This document shows positions 9,126 through 17,959 of a stretch of DNA of 64,000 nt, piece by piece. Numbering within the stretch: the stretch's first letter is position 1; every line of letters begins with the position of its first letter. The stretch is from Chryseobacterium limigenitum (GTDB lineage: Bacteria > Bacteroidota > Bacteroidia > Flavobacteriales > Weeksellaceae). The translations under genes and the position numbers were made by a program. The stretch lies in assembly GCF_900114875.1 (NCBI RefSeq), contig NZ_FPKW01000011.1, positions 1 through 64,000 on the forward strand, given 5' to 3'. The notes beneath the pieces were generated by a model. The model had not been told where the DNA came from. It searched no databases and saw only the letters and a list, made by a program, of their open reading frames with translations.

Positions 9126-12089
9126 TTACTTTTTAATCTGTTTTTTAACCTCTTTTGCTTCAGCTACGATCTCAGGGAAATCTTTGTAATTAGAAATGAT
9201 CTGATCACAAGTATAACTCGCCTGATAATTGTCTTTTAAGCCTACATAATTCTTCGCCATCAACACCAATGCTTTTGCCCCCCAATATTCTTCTGAAGAG
9301 TAATTGTTGGCCAATTTAAAGATCGTTTCGTTTGAAGATTTAAAGGCTTTTCCTTTGTTTTGATAGAAAGCTTTTGCATAAAGAGCTTCCGCTGCAACTT
9401 CTGTGTTTGAAGACTTTTCAAGAGAAGTATAGGCTGCCTGTGCATCTTTATCCTTCCCTGAATTCATCAAACTTCTTGCCTTAATCACTTTCGCAGTTTC
9501 AATAACGGCAGCCGAGTTTTTATTGTTAGAAATAACAGCGTCGGCTAATTTTTCAGCCTGAGAGAAATTCTTTTCGTCTGCATACATCTTCATTAATTCT
9601 ACATTTGCGTAGTTTTTAATGTTGACATCTGATGAGTTTCTAAGGTTCTCCAAGTATTTTTTAGCATCTGTATTATTTCCTTGTGCCACATAAATCTGAG
9701 CTAAACGAGTCTGCGCATCATCCTGATAATCATTTTGAACATCTGCAACTTCCTGTAAAACTAAAAGCGCTTTTGTCGTGTTATTGGTTTGATAGTAACT
9801 TTCTCCCAACTCATATTTAGCCTGATAAAGCCCCTCTCCTGTTGGATTTTGCGTTAAATATTTCTCATAATAAGAAATCGCATTTTTATAATCTTTCTTG
9901 GTGAAATACTGTTTTCCTGTAGACAGATTAATTTCATCGATCTCAGAAGCGTCAATATTTATTCCAATATTTTTCGCGAAGCTTTCATAGCCTGCAACAT
10001 CTCCGTTTTTCGTAAAAATAGGTTTTGCGGCCTGAACGATTTTCTCTGCGTAAGCTGTATTTTTATACTGATCACCAAGAGATTTTAATTCAGATAAAGC
10101 TTTATCATTTTGATTTTGATCGATATAATTCTGTGCTCTGTAAATCGACGCGTTGGCAATCAAATCTTTATCAGAAGAAGTTTTAATCACTTTTCCGAAG
10201 AAGTCATTTGAGTTGGCAAAATCATCCTGAGCTGCATAAGCAGTACCCATTTCATATTGAGCATCATCGTAATATTCAGATCCAGGATATTTAGATAAAA
10301 GATTCTTTAAGTTGGTAATTTTTGCCTGAGTATCTCCTTTAAACCCTAAAGCCATTGCTTTTTGGAATAAAGTATAATCCGTTGCATCTTCATTTTTATC
10401 ATAGATCGCAATGGCTTCATTCAGATCATTATTGGCGTAATAAATATCTGCTAAACGAAGTTCTGCATCATTTTTAAACTCAGGTTTCGGATTGGTTAAA
10501 TAGTGCTTAAAATAAGTTGCCGCCTGATCAAATTTCTTAGATTTAAAATAAGCATATCCCAAATCGTAAGGCAACTGCTGTTTTTCAGGGAAAGTTTCGG
10601 TAAGCAGTTTTTCGTAACGAACGATCGCAGACGGATAATTTCCTTTCTGATAATAAACCTGTCCCAACCAATATAAAGCTCTGTTATTGAATTCTTTATT
10701 AATATTAAAGCCTAAACTTCTCAAGAAGTATTTCTCAGCTTCATCATAATTTCCTTTGTTAAATTCTTCCGTTCCCAATAAATAAGAAACTTCCTGATCT
10801 ACCTTATCAATATCAGGCGAAGAAGTTTGAAGTTTATCAATTGCGTTTAACGTTTCTTTGAAATTCCCCGAATACAAATATGATTTCACTAAAAGTGATC
10901 TCATTTCAGAAGCATTCGCAGCGTTTTGATTTTCATTGATATAACTTTGAATAACTGCAGACGGACTTTCAAACGGGTTCCCAATATCGTAGCTTAACTT
11001 TGCGTATTGTTCGTGAGCCAGTTTTTTAACCTTCGGATCATAATTCATCTGATAAGATGAACGGAAAGCCGAAAGTGCCTCCTGCTTTTTATCAACCGCC
11101 AAATAAGCATTTCCAAGCTGATAGTAAGCATTTTGAGCCAAAGCGGAATTGCTGTTTAACAATTGGTTATAGTAAGAAACCGCTTCATCATACTTTTTAA
11201 GCTGAGCTGCCACAAATCCCATCTCATAAAGATCATTTTCAGATGGATTTTGCTGAACACTCAGGTAATCTTTTAAGTGAGGATAAGCAGAAGTATAATC
11301 ATTTTTCATGAAATAACTTTCACCAATGATTTTATGAACCTCAGCTTTATAAGCAGCGGAAATATCTTCATTTAATAAAAGATTCCCTTCTGAAATAGCC
11401 TTATCATAATCCTTGTCATTATAATACATCTGTACATAATACGGACGAACCAATTTCGAATATTTCGGTTGATCTTTCACAGAATCAAAATATTGGAAAG
11501 CCTTATCATTCTGTCTGTTTGAATAATACAAATGTCCCAACATATAAGCAATATCGCCTTTTTGAGACTCATCGGCAGTTTTATAAGCTTCCTCTAAAGC
11601 ATCAGTTGCTCCTTTAGAATCCCCCATCATGAATTTAGCATAACCTAATTTCAAAATATACTGCGTGTTCTCTTCTTTTGAAAGCTGATATTGGTTAACC
11701 TTTTTTAATGTTTCCAATGCTTTCGGAAAATCTTTTTTAGCCAGATAGTAATCCGCCAGAGGAAGATTTGCCTGAGCAAAATAAGCAGAGTTCGGGTATT
11801 CTTTCATAAATGCCGTTAACCCTTCTTCAGCATGATTTTTCTGAAGAATAACGCCAATTACGTTATCAAAGAACTGTGCAGCTTCCTTTTTCGATCTCGA
11901 CAAATTTTGATTATAAAAATATTGTCTAGCATATTCGTACTGAGAAGCATTGTATATTTTGGTCTGATAAAGATTTTCGGCTAAACTGAACCTGTAATTA
12001 TCTTGCTGGGTAAAGTATTGAGACTGCTGTCCTTCGGAAATTCCGAAATAAAATACGGCAGCTGCTAAAAGTATTTTTTTTGATTTCAT
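9126..12089 (-). CDS. Long periplasmic tetratricopeptide-repeat protein
   Basis: About 987 residues. A signal peptide (MKSKKILLAAAVFYFGIS) is followed by a solenoid of about 20 or more TPR units, recognised by the repeated pattern A-x-x-x-Y/F with G-x-A-x-Y/L and by phrases such as YYQKGNYPSAIVRYEKLL and AYYQLGNAYLAVDKKQEAL. TPR solenoids are protein-protein scaffolds; this one should sit in the periplasm or at the inner face of the outer membrane. I used the Met at 12089 because it directly begins the signal peptide; the one three codons upstream is possible. It is the first gene of a pair with the barrel protein, so it may serve as that protein's periplasmic partner (inference from order only). 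Confidence 0.85.
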   Translation of the reverse strand: MKSKKILLAAAVFYFGISEGQQSQYFTQQDNYRFSLAENLYQTKIYNASQYEYARQYFYNQNLSRSKKEAAQFFDNVIGVILQKNHAEEGLTAFMKEYPNSAYFAQANLPLADYYLAKKDFPKALETLKKVNQYQLSKEENTQYILKLGYAKFMMGDSKGATDALEEAYKTADESQKGDIAYMLGHLYYSNRQNDKAFQYFDSVKDQPKYSKLVRPYYVQMYYNDKDYDKAISEGNLLLNEDISAAYKAEVHKIIGESYFMKNDYTSAYPHLKDYLSVQQNPSENDLYEMGFVAAQLKKYDEAVSYYNQLLNSNSALAQNAYYQLGNAYLAVDKKQEALSAFRSSYQMNYDPKVKKLAHEQYAKLSYDIGNPFESPSAVIQSYINENQNAANASEMRSLLVKSYLYSGNFKETLNAIDKLQTSSPDIDKVDQEVSYLLGTEEFNKGNYDEAEKYFLRSLGFNINKEFNNRALYWLGQVYYQKGNYPSAIVRYEKLLTETFPEKQQLPYDLGYAYFKSKKFDQAATYFKHYLTNPKPEFKNDAELRLADIYYANNDLNEAIAIYDKNEDATDYTLFQKAMALGFKGDTQAKITNLKNLLSKYPGSEYYDDAQYEMGTAYAAQDDFANSNDFFGKVIKTSSDKDLIANASIYRAQNYIDQNQNDKALSELKSLGDQYKNTAYAEKIVQAAKPIFTKNGDVAGYESFAKNIGINIDASEIDEINLSTGKQYFTKKDYKNAISYYEKYLTQNPTGEGLYQAKYELGESYYQTNNTTKALLVLQEVADVQNDYQDDAQTRLAQIYVAQGNNTDAKKYLENLRNSSDVNIKNYANVELMKMYADEKNFSQAEKLADAVISNNKNSAAVIETAKVIKARSLMNSGKDKDAQAAYTSLEKSSNTEVAAEALYAKAFYQNKGKAFKSSNETIFKLANNYSSEEYWGAKALVLMAKNYVGLKDNYQASYTCDQIISNYKDFPEIVAEAKEVKKQIKK

Positions 12090-12303
12090 TAATATCAAAT
12101 TTTAAAATGGGTAAGGCAAAGTAAATACCAAATATTTTAAATTTATAGAGAGATTTTATCCACAATTTATCAACGAAAATATTGAAAAGATATTGTATAA
12201 ACAAGCCTTTTAACATATTGTTAGTAAGTGGATTATTTTTTAATACTTATTAACTTTCTCATAAGAAATATTAAGAAAATCTTAATTATTTCACAGAAAT
12301 AAT

Positions 12304-12311
12304 TACATTTG
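12304..12311 (+). promoter_or_regulatory. Candidate -7 element of the permease gene
   Basis: TACATTTG matches the Bacteroidota -7 consensus exactly and lies 27 bp before the ATG. The -33 region has only TTA at 12282-12284, a weak match. Confidence 0.55.
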
Positions 12312-12338
12312 TTTTTTTCAAATCAAATATAGACATTG

Positions 12339-14009
12339 ATGAATCAACTTTTTAGAAGGAAAAACTATTCAGAGACAGATACTTCCACGAATCTTTTGAG
12401 AGTTTTGGGCGTTTGGGATATCGTTTTTTTTGGTATTGCGGCAATTATCGGAGCGGGGAGCTTCAGCAGTTTGGGAGAAGCTGTATTCAGAGGAGGTCCC
12501 GGCGTTATTTTGTTGTATTTGATTTGCGGTTTTGCCTGTGGATTTACAGCGCTTTGCTACGCAGAATTTGCGAGTAGAATTCCCACTGCAGGATCAGCTT
12601 ATACCTATGCTTATGCAAGTTTTGGTGAATTAATCGCCTGGATCATTGGCTGGGCATTGATTATGGAATATTCGTTCGGGAATATCTATGTCGCATTTTC
12701 ATGGTCAGACTACTTTACCAGCTTTCTCGAGCGACTCGGAATGCATATCCCGGATTATTTAACCTGCAGCTATACAGAAGCTAAAAAAGCTTTCATGAAT
12801 GGCTCTGAAAATAAAGATCTATTAAATGCATGGAAATCAGCTCCTTTAATTGGAAGTTTAAAATTTATTGTTGATGTTCCGGCTTTGGTTATCAACGGGT
12901 TAATCACTTGGTTATGTTACGTTGGAGTAAAAGAAAGTAAGAACTTCAATAACTCTTTGGTTATCTTAAAATTGGCCGTAATTGTTTTGGTTATCCTGGT
13001 TGGATTTGCTTATATTAATACCGAAAACTGGACACCCGTTAACCCAGAAACTCATGTTGCATCTTTCATGCCGAATGGTTTTGCAGGAGTTATGAGTGCC
13101 GTTTCAGGAGTTTTCTTTGCTTATATAGGCTTTGATGCGTTAAGCGTACTTTCCGAGGAAACAAAAGATCCTCAGAAAACGTTACCAAAAGGGATGATCA
13201 TTTCTCTTGTATTGTGTACCGTAATTTATATTGCATTAACCTTAGTTTTAACCGGAATGGTTGATTACAGAAAATTCGACGGTATTGGAGATCCGCTTTC
13301 GTTTATATTTGAAAAATCAAATGCCAACGTTGCCTGGATGGAACTTACCGTTTCTTTTGTAGCAATTGTTGCCATTACCACTGTATTATTGGTTTTCCAA
13401 ATGGGACAGCCGAGAATCTGGTACGCAATGAGCCGCGACGGACTGATGCCTGAAAAATTCAAAACAGTGCATCCAAAATACAAAACACCTTCGTTTGCGA
13501 CTATTGTTACAGGTATTGCAGTGGGTGTTCCTATCCTATTTACAGATAAAACTTTCATTCTTGATTTTACGAGTATCGGGACAATTTTCGCGTTTGTATT
13601 GGTTTGCGCAGGGGTTTTAATGCTTCCTGCTAAAGAAAAGATCAAAGGCAGATTTCACCTTCCTTATATTAATGGTAAGATTATATTTCCTGTTATTTTC
13701 ATTGGCGGATTAATTGGTTTCTACTTCTGGCAACCTGAATTCTTCAATAGTTTAAAAGATTGGAGCGATCCAAAAGAAGGCGAGTTCAGAGCTTCTATTC
13801 TTGTTTACATTCTGATCAACTTAATTCTTTGTGTTTTCACTTTTATTAAAAATTTCTCTTTAATTCCTTTAATTGGATTAAGCTCTTGTTTATATCTTTT
13901 AACCGGAATGAGTCATGAGAACTGGTTCTGGTTCGGATTGTGGTTCGCATTAGGTTTAGTTATCTATTTCTGCTACGGTTACAGAAACAGTAAACTTAGG
14001 AAAGCTTAG
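12339..14009 (+). CDS. APC-superfamily amino-acid permease
   Basis: A 556-residue inner-membrane transporter with 12-14 hydrophobic helices. The first helix carries the APC signature VFFGIAAIIGAGSF (the substrate-contacting GAGSF break), followed by a glycine-rich second helix and PTAGSAYTYAYASFGE. This build is that of cationic or other amino-acid permeases (the CAT/YfnA branch), which take up amino acids by proton-coupled or exchange transport. The ATG at 12339 is preferred over the in-frame TTG three bases before it. It is probably monocistronic, with its own -7 box and a strong terminator at 14043-14075. The exact substrate cannot be read from the sequence. Confidence 0.9.
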   Translation: MNQLFRRKNYSETDTSTNLLRVLGVWDIVFFGIAAIIGAGSFSSLGEAVFRGGPGVILLYLICGFACGFTALCYAEFASRIPTAGSAYTYAYASFGELIAWIIGWALIMEYSFGNIYVAFSWSDYFTSFLERLGMHIPDYLTCSYTEAKKAFMNGSENKDLLNAWKSAPLIGSLKFIVDVPALVINGLITWLCYVGVKESKNFNNSLVILKLAVIVLVILVGFAYINTENWTPVNPETHVASFMPNGFAGVMSAVSGVFFAYIGFDALSVLSEETKDPQKTLPKGMIISLVLCTVIYIALTLVLTGMVDYRKFDGIGDPLSFIFEKSNANVAWMELTVSFVAIVAITTVLLVFQMGQPRIWYAMSRDGLMPEKFKTVHPKYKTPSFATIVTGIAVGVPILFTDKTFILDFTSIGTIFAFVLVCAGVLMLPAKEKIKGRFHLPYINGKIIFPVIFIGGLIGFYFWQPEFFNSLKDWSDPKEGEFRASILVYILINLILCVFTFIKNFSLIPLIGLSSCLYLLTGMSHENWFWFGLWFALGLVIYFCYGYRNSKLRKA

Positions 14010-14042
14010 TTTTCAAAAAGTTAGAAATAAAATATATTAAAG

Positions 14043-14075
14043 GGCAAAATTGTGATCTCACAGTTTTGCCTTTTT
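14043..14075 (+). terminator. Terminator of the permease gene
   Basis: A 13-bp stem (GGCAAAATTGTGA with TCACAGTTTTGCC, one G-T pair) has a very short loop and is followed by five T. Confidence 0.8.
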
Positions 14076-14147
14076 ACTTTTAATGATCTTGCTTAAAAGT
14101 TGGCGAACTTATTGCTTTATGTTAATCAAGAACTTAAACTAAACGCC

Positions 14148-14486
14148 ATGTCTGAAAGAATAAAAACATTCAAAGAATTTTATCAATTCTACCTTACAGA
14201 ACACAGTAGAACGGGAACCAGAATCTTTCATTTTATAGGAACATTACTCGTGTTTCTCGTGATCGGATATGTAATCAGTTCAGGAAAAGAACGATTCTTA
14301 TGGTACATTCCTATTTTTGGTTATGGTTTTGCCTGGTTAAGCCACGCTTTGATTGAAAAGAATAAACCTGCAACTTTTAAATATCCGCTTTGGTCACTAA
14401 TCTCAGACTTTAGATTATTTTTTGAATTATTGATTGGAAAGCAAAGCTTTATTGGAGTCAGTAAGCCAAAGCAGCCTTGGGAATAG
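14148..14486 (+). CDS. DUF962 (Mpo1-like) membrane protein
   Basis: A 112-residue protein. The pattern YLTEHSRTGTRIFHFIGT near the start, two hydrophobic helices, then GYGFAWLSHALIEKNKPATF and YPLWSLISDFR is the DUF962/YGL010w family signature with its conserved His residues and N-x-P-A-T-F. The yeast member Mpo1 is an Fe(II)-dependent dioxygenase acting on 2-hydroxy fatty acids in sphingolipid breakdown; bacterial members are mostly uncharacterised, so that function is only suggested. I chose the ATG at 14148 because the family begins with the amphipathic KTFKEFYQFY helix; an upstream in-frame start at 14100 would add 16 residues with no family match. Confidence 0.8.
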   Translation: MSERIKTFKEFYQFYLTEHSRTGTRIFHFIGTLLVFLVIGYVISSGKERFLWYIPIFGYGFAWLSHALIEKNKPATFKYPLWSLISDFRLFFELLIGKQSFIGVSKPKQPWE

Positions 14487-14688
14487 CTTTTTTTTAATCA
14501 TAAATTAAATGTTAAATATAAATTACTAATGTTTAGATCTTTTCAAGATGACAAAGTGATTGAAAATTATTTCGTAAAATATTAACATCCAATTTGTCTC
14601 TTCTCACAAATCTAAACTTAACATAAATAATTTTAATCTAAAAAAGATTCGGCATAGAAATTGTCGCCTACGAGTTAAAATCAGACTT

Positions 14689-15036
14689 ATGAAAAGTATT
14701 ACAGCAATTTTAAAAGGAACAATTTCAGCGGCAGCTCTATTTGCGATTACGCAATGTACAACAGCAACGAATGCTTCCGGCGGAGACGAAAAAACGTTTA
14801 TCGTTGGTCCACAAACCGCAGACTGTACAGGTGTTGCTCCTATGAAATGTCTTCAGGTGAAAGAAACCCAATCAGGAGCTTGGACTAATTTTTATAGTAA
14901 TATTGAGGGATTCACGTACGAACCTGGATATGAATATGTTTTAAAAGTAAAAACAGAAAAAATCGAAAATCCACCGATGGATGGTTCTTCAATCAAGTAT
15001 ACCTTAGTGAAAGAAGTTTCTAAAACTAAGAAATAA
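14689..15036 (+). CDS. DUF4377-type lipoprotein
   Basis: A 115-residue exported protein. A hydrophobic leader ends in AITQC, giving a loose lipobox with Cys23 as the lipid-modified residue. The mature part has the DUF4377 features: a pair of cysteines in ADCTGVAPMKCLQVKE, a W-x-x-F(Y) strand, IEGFTYEPGYEYVLKV and a PPMDGSS turn. DUF4377 domains occur alone or with META domains in outer-membrane lipoproteins; no activity is established. The gene is flanked by a 200-bp spacer and by a bidirectional terminator, so it appears monocistronic. Confidence 0.8.
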   Translation: MKSITAILKGTISAAALFAITQCTTATNASGGDEKTFIVGPQTADCTGVAPMKCLQVKETQSGAWTNFYSNIEGFTYEPGYEYVLKVKTEKIENPPMDGSSIKYTLVKEVSKTKK

Positions 15037-15039
15037 AAA

Positions 15040-15072
15040 AAATCCCTTTCAATATGCTTTGAAAGGGATTTT
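15040..15072. terminator. Bidirectional terminator between DUF4377 and SPFH genes
   Basis: A perfect 12-bp stem (AATCCCTTTCAA with TTGAAAGGGATT) has loop TATGCT, an A-run on the left and a T-run on the right, so it can stop both converging genes. Confidence 0.85.
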
Positions 15073-15089
15073 TTTTTCATCAAACTATC

Positions 15090-16022
15090 TTAATGCTCAT
15101 GATTTCTCGGAGGTTCGGGTAATTGCGCTTTATTAACTTCATCCATTTTCTGCGTTGCAGCCATAGAAACAACCAATTCATTCAGCATAGAGCTTGCTGC
15201 TTGTGGCGAATTGGGCAATAACACCAAATTACTTCTGTTATTTGCTCCGATGGAATGTAAAGTATCATAATGCTGTGTCACCACAATTAATGCCGAAGCT
15301 TCTTGTGCATTGATTCCTGCGGCATTCAGCATTTTTACAGACTCTTCAAGACCTTTTGCAATCTCTCTTCTTTGATCTGCAATCCCCTGTCCCTGAAGTT
15401 TTTTAGATTCTGCTTCTGCCTTTGCAACGGCAACAATTCGTATTCTTTGCGCTTCAGATTCGTATTCTGCGGCAGTTTTTTCACGTTCTGCAGCGTTGAT
15501 TCTGTTCATGGCATGTTTTACCTGCTCATCCGGATCAATATCGGTTACCAAAGCTTTAATAATATCATAGCCATAACTTTGCATTGCTTCCTGCAATTCG
15601 CTTTTTACAGCAACCGCAATATCATCTTTTCTTACGAAAACATCGTCTAATTTCGTTTTTGGAACTTCTGCGCGTACAACATCAAAAACGTAAGATGTAA
15701 TCTGATTTTCAGGATTTTCTAAACGATAATACGCATCTTTTACATTTTCTCTGATCACCTGATATTGCACTGAAACTTTCATTTTAATGAAAACGTTATC
15801 CAAAGTTTTGGTGTCAATAATAACATCCAGCTGTTGAATTCTCAGATTCAAACGCTTAGAAATCTGATCCAAAAACGGAATTTTCAAATGCAGACCAGCA
15901 TGACTGACTTTTAAGAATTTACCTAATCTTTCTACAACTGCCGCAGACTCCTGCTTTACAGTAAAAAAAGAGGCGAACAATGTGATCAGTCCGAAAAAGA
16001 CCAAAATACCTAAATATATCAT
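15090..16022 (-). CDS. SPFH/Band 7 membrane protein (QmcA/stomatin-like)
   Basis: A 310-residue protein with one N-terminal membrane helix (about 2-20) followed by the SPFH domain: ERLGKFLKVSHAGLHLKIPF, then the LRIQQLDVIIDTKTLDNVFI strand. After that comes a long Ala/Glu-rich coiled coil with RINAAEREKTAAEYESEAQR and a hydrophobic oligomerisation segment. Family members form large ring-shaped assemblies in the inner membrane associated with membrane-protease FtsH and with lipid domains. It ends in a His-containing tail (PPRNHEH). It stands alone, convergent with the DUF4377 gene. Confidence 0.9.
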   Translation of the reverse strand: MIYLGILVFFGLITLFASFFTVKQESAAVVERLGKFLKVSHAGLHLKIPFLDQISKRLNLRIQQLDVIIDTKTLDNVFIKMKVSVQYQVIRENVKDAYYRLENPENQITSYVFDVVRAEVPKTKLDDVFVRKDDIAVAVKSELQEAMQSYGYDIIKALVTDIDPDEQVKHAMNRINAAEREKTAAEYESEAQRIRIVAVAKAEAESKKLQGQGIADQRREIAKGLEESVKMLNAAGINAQEASALIVVTQHYDTLHSIGANNRSNLVLLPNSPQAASSMLNELVVSMAATQKMDEVNKAQLPEPPRNHEH

Positions 16023-16184
16023 AGTTTTATTTTTTAAATGTGTCGTAATTATTTACGATTTGTTAAATGGAACTTATCTTTCAAAGCCCATATTTTCAAA
16101 AGTAGGTAAAATAATCATATTTTAATACATTGAAAACCAAAACACTTCTTATTTGATTTAAAACTTAAGTTAGTTTTCAACCTC

Positions 16185-16218
16185 TTGGAAAAATATTTTA
16201 ATAAAAACCTTAATTTTG
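16185..16218 (+). promoter_or_regulatory. Promoter of the Crp/Fnr regulator gene
   Basis: TTG at 16185-16187 and TAATTTTG at 16211-16218 fit the Bacteroidota consensus with a 23-nt spacer, ending 16 bp before the ATG. Confidence 0.55.
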
Positions 16219-16234
16219 AATATTAATTATCATT

Positions 16235-16807
16235 ATGGTTAATGCTAAAGAAATATTAAAGGAACACATTTCAAAATTCACTTCTCTTACGGAAAAACAG
16301 TTTGATTATGTTTTTTCACATTTTAATATAATCAAATTAAAAAAAGGACAAATGCTGATCACGGAAGGAGACTTCGTAGATCAAGAGTATTTCGTTCTGG
16401 ACGGTTGCCTGAAAGCATTCTACCTTAATGACGGTATGAAAATGTTTATTCTGCAGTTTGCCATGCCGAATTGGTGGGTAACCGACTTTGACGCACTTTA
16501 CAGCAAAAGCAGAGCAACCATAAACGTTGACTGCATTGCTAACGCTAGTATTTTATCAATCTCCAATGAAGACAGAGAAAAAATCTGCAAAGAAATTCAC
16601 GAAGTTGAACATTTTTTCAGGTGGCGAACGAATAAAGGTTATGTTGCAACCCAAAAACGCCTTCTTTCTTTCATGAATAATGATGCAAAATTCAGATATG
16701 AAGAGCTTTTAGCGTTGTATCCTCAATTGTACAACTTAGTTCCTAAACATTTGATTGCAGCGTATTTGGGAGTCACTCGAGAGACTTTAAGCAGACTTCA
16801 TCAGTAG
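16235..16807 (+). CDS. Crp/Fnr-family transcription regulator
   Basis: A 190-residue regulator. Residues about 10-120 form a cyclic-nucleotide-binding-type beta-roll (KKGQMLITEGDFVDQEYFVL) without the Cys cluster of Fnr. The C-terminal winged-helix DNA-binding domain includes LIAAYLGVTRETLSRLHQ. Its recognition helix has the R-E-T-L-S-R arrangement that matches the Arg180/Glu181/Arg185 contacts of E. coli CRP, which predicts binding to GTGA half-sites. Such a palindrome (CGTGA-N6-TCACG) sits just after this gene, in front of the YceI operon. The protein stops soon after the recognition helix, as many Bacteroidota relatives do. The ligand is unknown. Confidence 0.85.
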   Translation: MVNAKEILKEHISKFTSLTEKQFDYVFSHFNIIKLKKGQMLITEGDFVDQEYFVLDGCLKAFYLNDGMKMFILQFAMPNWWVTDFDALYSKSRATINVDCIANASILSISNEDREKICKEIHEVEHFFRWRTNKGYVATQKRLLSFMNNDAKFRYEELLALYPQLYNLVPKHLIAAYLGVTRETLSRLHQ

Positions 16808-16857
16808 TTCCCAACCTTAACTTAACCCAAATCTTAGCTTTAAAACTCCCAATATTT

Positions 16858-16873
16858 CGTGATGTAGGTCACG
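16858..16873. promoter_or_regulatory. Crp/Fnr-type operator (CGTGA-N6-TCACG)
   Basis: CGTGATGTAGGTCACG is a perfect 5+6+5 palindrome with the GTGA-N6-TCAC core of CRP/FNR sites. Its centre lies about 44 bp before the transcription start expected from the GACATTTG box at 16896-16903, the position typical of class II activation. Confidence 0.65.
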
Positions 16874-16895
16874 TAACTTTTTCCTTCAATCGGCT

Positions 16896-16903
16896 GACAT
16901 TTG
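16896..16903 (+). promoter_or_regulatory. Candidate -7 element of the YceI operon
   Basis: GACATTTG differs from TAnnTTTG at its first base only. It lies between the Crp-type palindrome and the YceI ATG at 16928. The weak first base and absent TTG at -33 fit an activator-dependent promoter. Confidence 0.45.
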
Positions 16904-16927
16904 TATCATCATTTAAAACAAATCAAA

Positions 16928-17461
16928 ATGGATACAAAAAATTTTAAAGTAAACAGCGAAAACAGTTTAGTTGAATGGATCGGAAGAAAAGTAACCGGAG
17001 CCCACAACGGAACAATCGAAGTAAAAGAAGGGAATTTCAATTTTGAAAACAACATCCTTTCTTCAGGAAAATTTGTCATCAACACAAGATCAGTCAAAAT
17101 TCTTGATATCGATGATTCTGAAACAAACGCACAATTTGCAAGTCATTTGGCTTCTGACGATTTCTTTAATTCAGAGCAGTTTCCTGATGCTGTTTTCGAG
17201 ATCAAACACACAGAACCGGGTGAAAACAATTTTTACCACGTAACCGGAGACCTTACCATCAAAGGAATTACACATTCATTGGAAACGACTTTACAGATCG
17301 TGAAGACAGACAACGTTGCAATTTTAGATGGTAAAATTGTCATCGACAGAACAAAATTCAACATCAAATTCAGATCATCAAATCTCTTCAGCAATCTTGG
17401 AGATACTTTGATCTACAACAATTTCGATTTGAATGTTCACTTAGCTGCAGACGCACAGTAA
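16928..17461 (+). CDS. YceI-family lipocalin-like protein
   Basis: A 177-residue YceI beta-barrel. Family features seen are the opening VEWIGRKVTGAHNGTI, the central DDFFNSEQFPDAVFEIKH, then DLTIKGITHSLETT and the late VIDRTKFNIKF(R)S strand. YceI proteins hold long isoprenoid or fatty ligands in an eight-stranded barrel. Most are periplasmic; this one has no signal peptide, so it should be cytoplasmic. The ATG at 16928 is used because it is the one after which the family alignment begins. It is the first gene behind the Crp-type operator and belongs with the following tautomerase, SDR and nitronate monooxygenase genes, although a 270-bp spacer separates it from them. Confidence 0.85.
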   Translation: MDTKNFKVNSENSLVEWIGRKVTGAHNGTIEVKEGNFNFENNILSSGKFVINTRSVKILDIDDSETNAQFASHLASDDFFNSEQFPDAVFEIKHTEPGENNFYHVTGDLTIKGITHSLETTLQIVKTDNVAILDGKIVIDRTKFNIKFRSSNLFSNLGDTLIYNNFDLNVHLAADAQ

Positions 17462-17492
17462 TTTATTAACAACAAACTTGTTTCAATTCTTA

Positions 17493-17695
17493 TTTCAACC
17501 ACAAATCGAAGATTCGACGGAGTCAAAAGTCACAAAAGATTAACACATAAGTTATCTTAAGTTCATTAACAAGCAGCAAAAAAGAACACATAAGTTTAAA
17601 AAATCTTTGATTTTTTCTTTTGCAAAACTTTGTTTTATAATAATTAAATAAAGGTTAAATATCCAAATAGCTTTTGTCTCTTTTGCGGTTAAAAT
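17493..17695. repeat. Degenerate copy of TIR-bounded intergenic element
   Basis: Bounded by CAACCACAAA on the left and TTTTGCGGTTAAAA on the right, with an internal AAAAAATC-TTT-GATTTTTT palindrome and the phrase ACACATAAGTTT. The same order is found in the better-preserved copy at 58401-58578. Both copies end 28-39 bp before a plus-strand start codon. Confidence 0.6.
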
Positions 17696-17733
17696 AATAG
17701 TTCAAATAAACTTAACAATTAAAATTTAACATC

Positions 17734-17952
17734 ATGCCATTCATAAAAGTAGATGTTTTGCGCGAAGATCTTAATCGCGAAAAAAAACAACAATTAATCA
17801 GAGAACTCAATAAAGCTGTAACAACAGTTTTAAATAAAGATCCACACTTGACACACATCGTGATCAATGAAATTGAAGACGACAACTGGGGATATGCCGG
17901 AGAACAGGTTACCGTCCTGAAAGAACAAGGATTTTCAACTGAAAAACAATAA
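17734..17952 (+). CDS. 4-oxalocrotonate-tautomerase-family protein
   Basis: A 72-residue tautomerase. Met1 is followed by Pro2, which becomes the N-terminal catalytic base after Met removal, then FIKVDVLREDLNREKKQQLI and the second strand HIVINEIEDDNWGYAG. The short length fits the hexameric 4-OT group that moves protons on enol or keto acids. The gene is 7 bp before the SDR gene, so the two are translationally close and surely co-transcribed. The natural substrate is unknown; in this setting with a nitronate monooxygenase and SDR, a role in handling reactive carbonyl or nitro compounds is a reasonable inference. Confidence 0.85.
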   Translation: MPFIKVDVLREDLNREKKQQLIRELNKAVTTVLNKDPHLTHIVINEIEDDNWGYAGEQVTVLKEQGFSTEKQ

Positions 17953-17959
17953 ATCAGAC

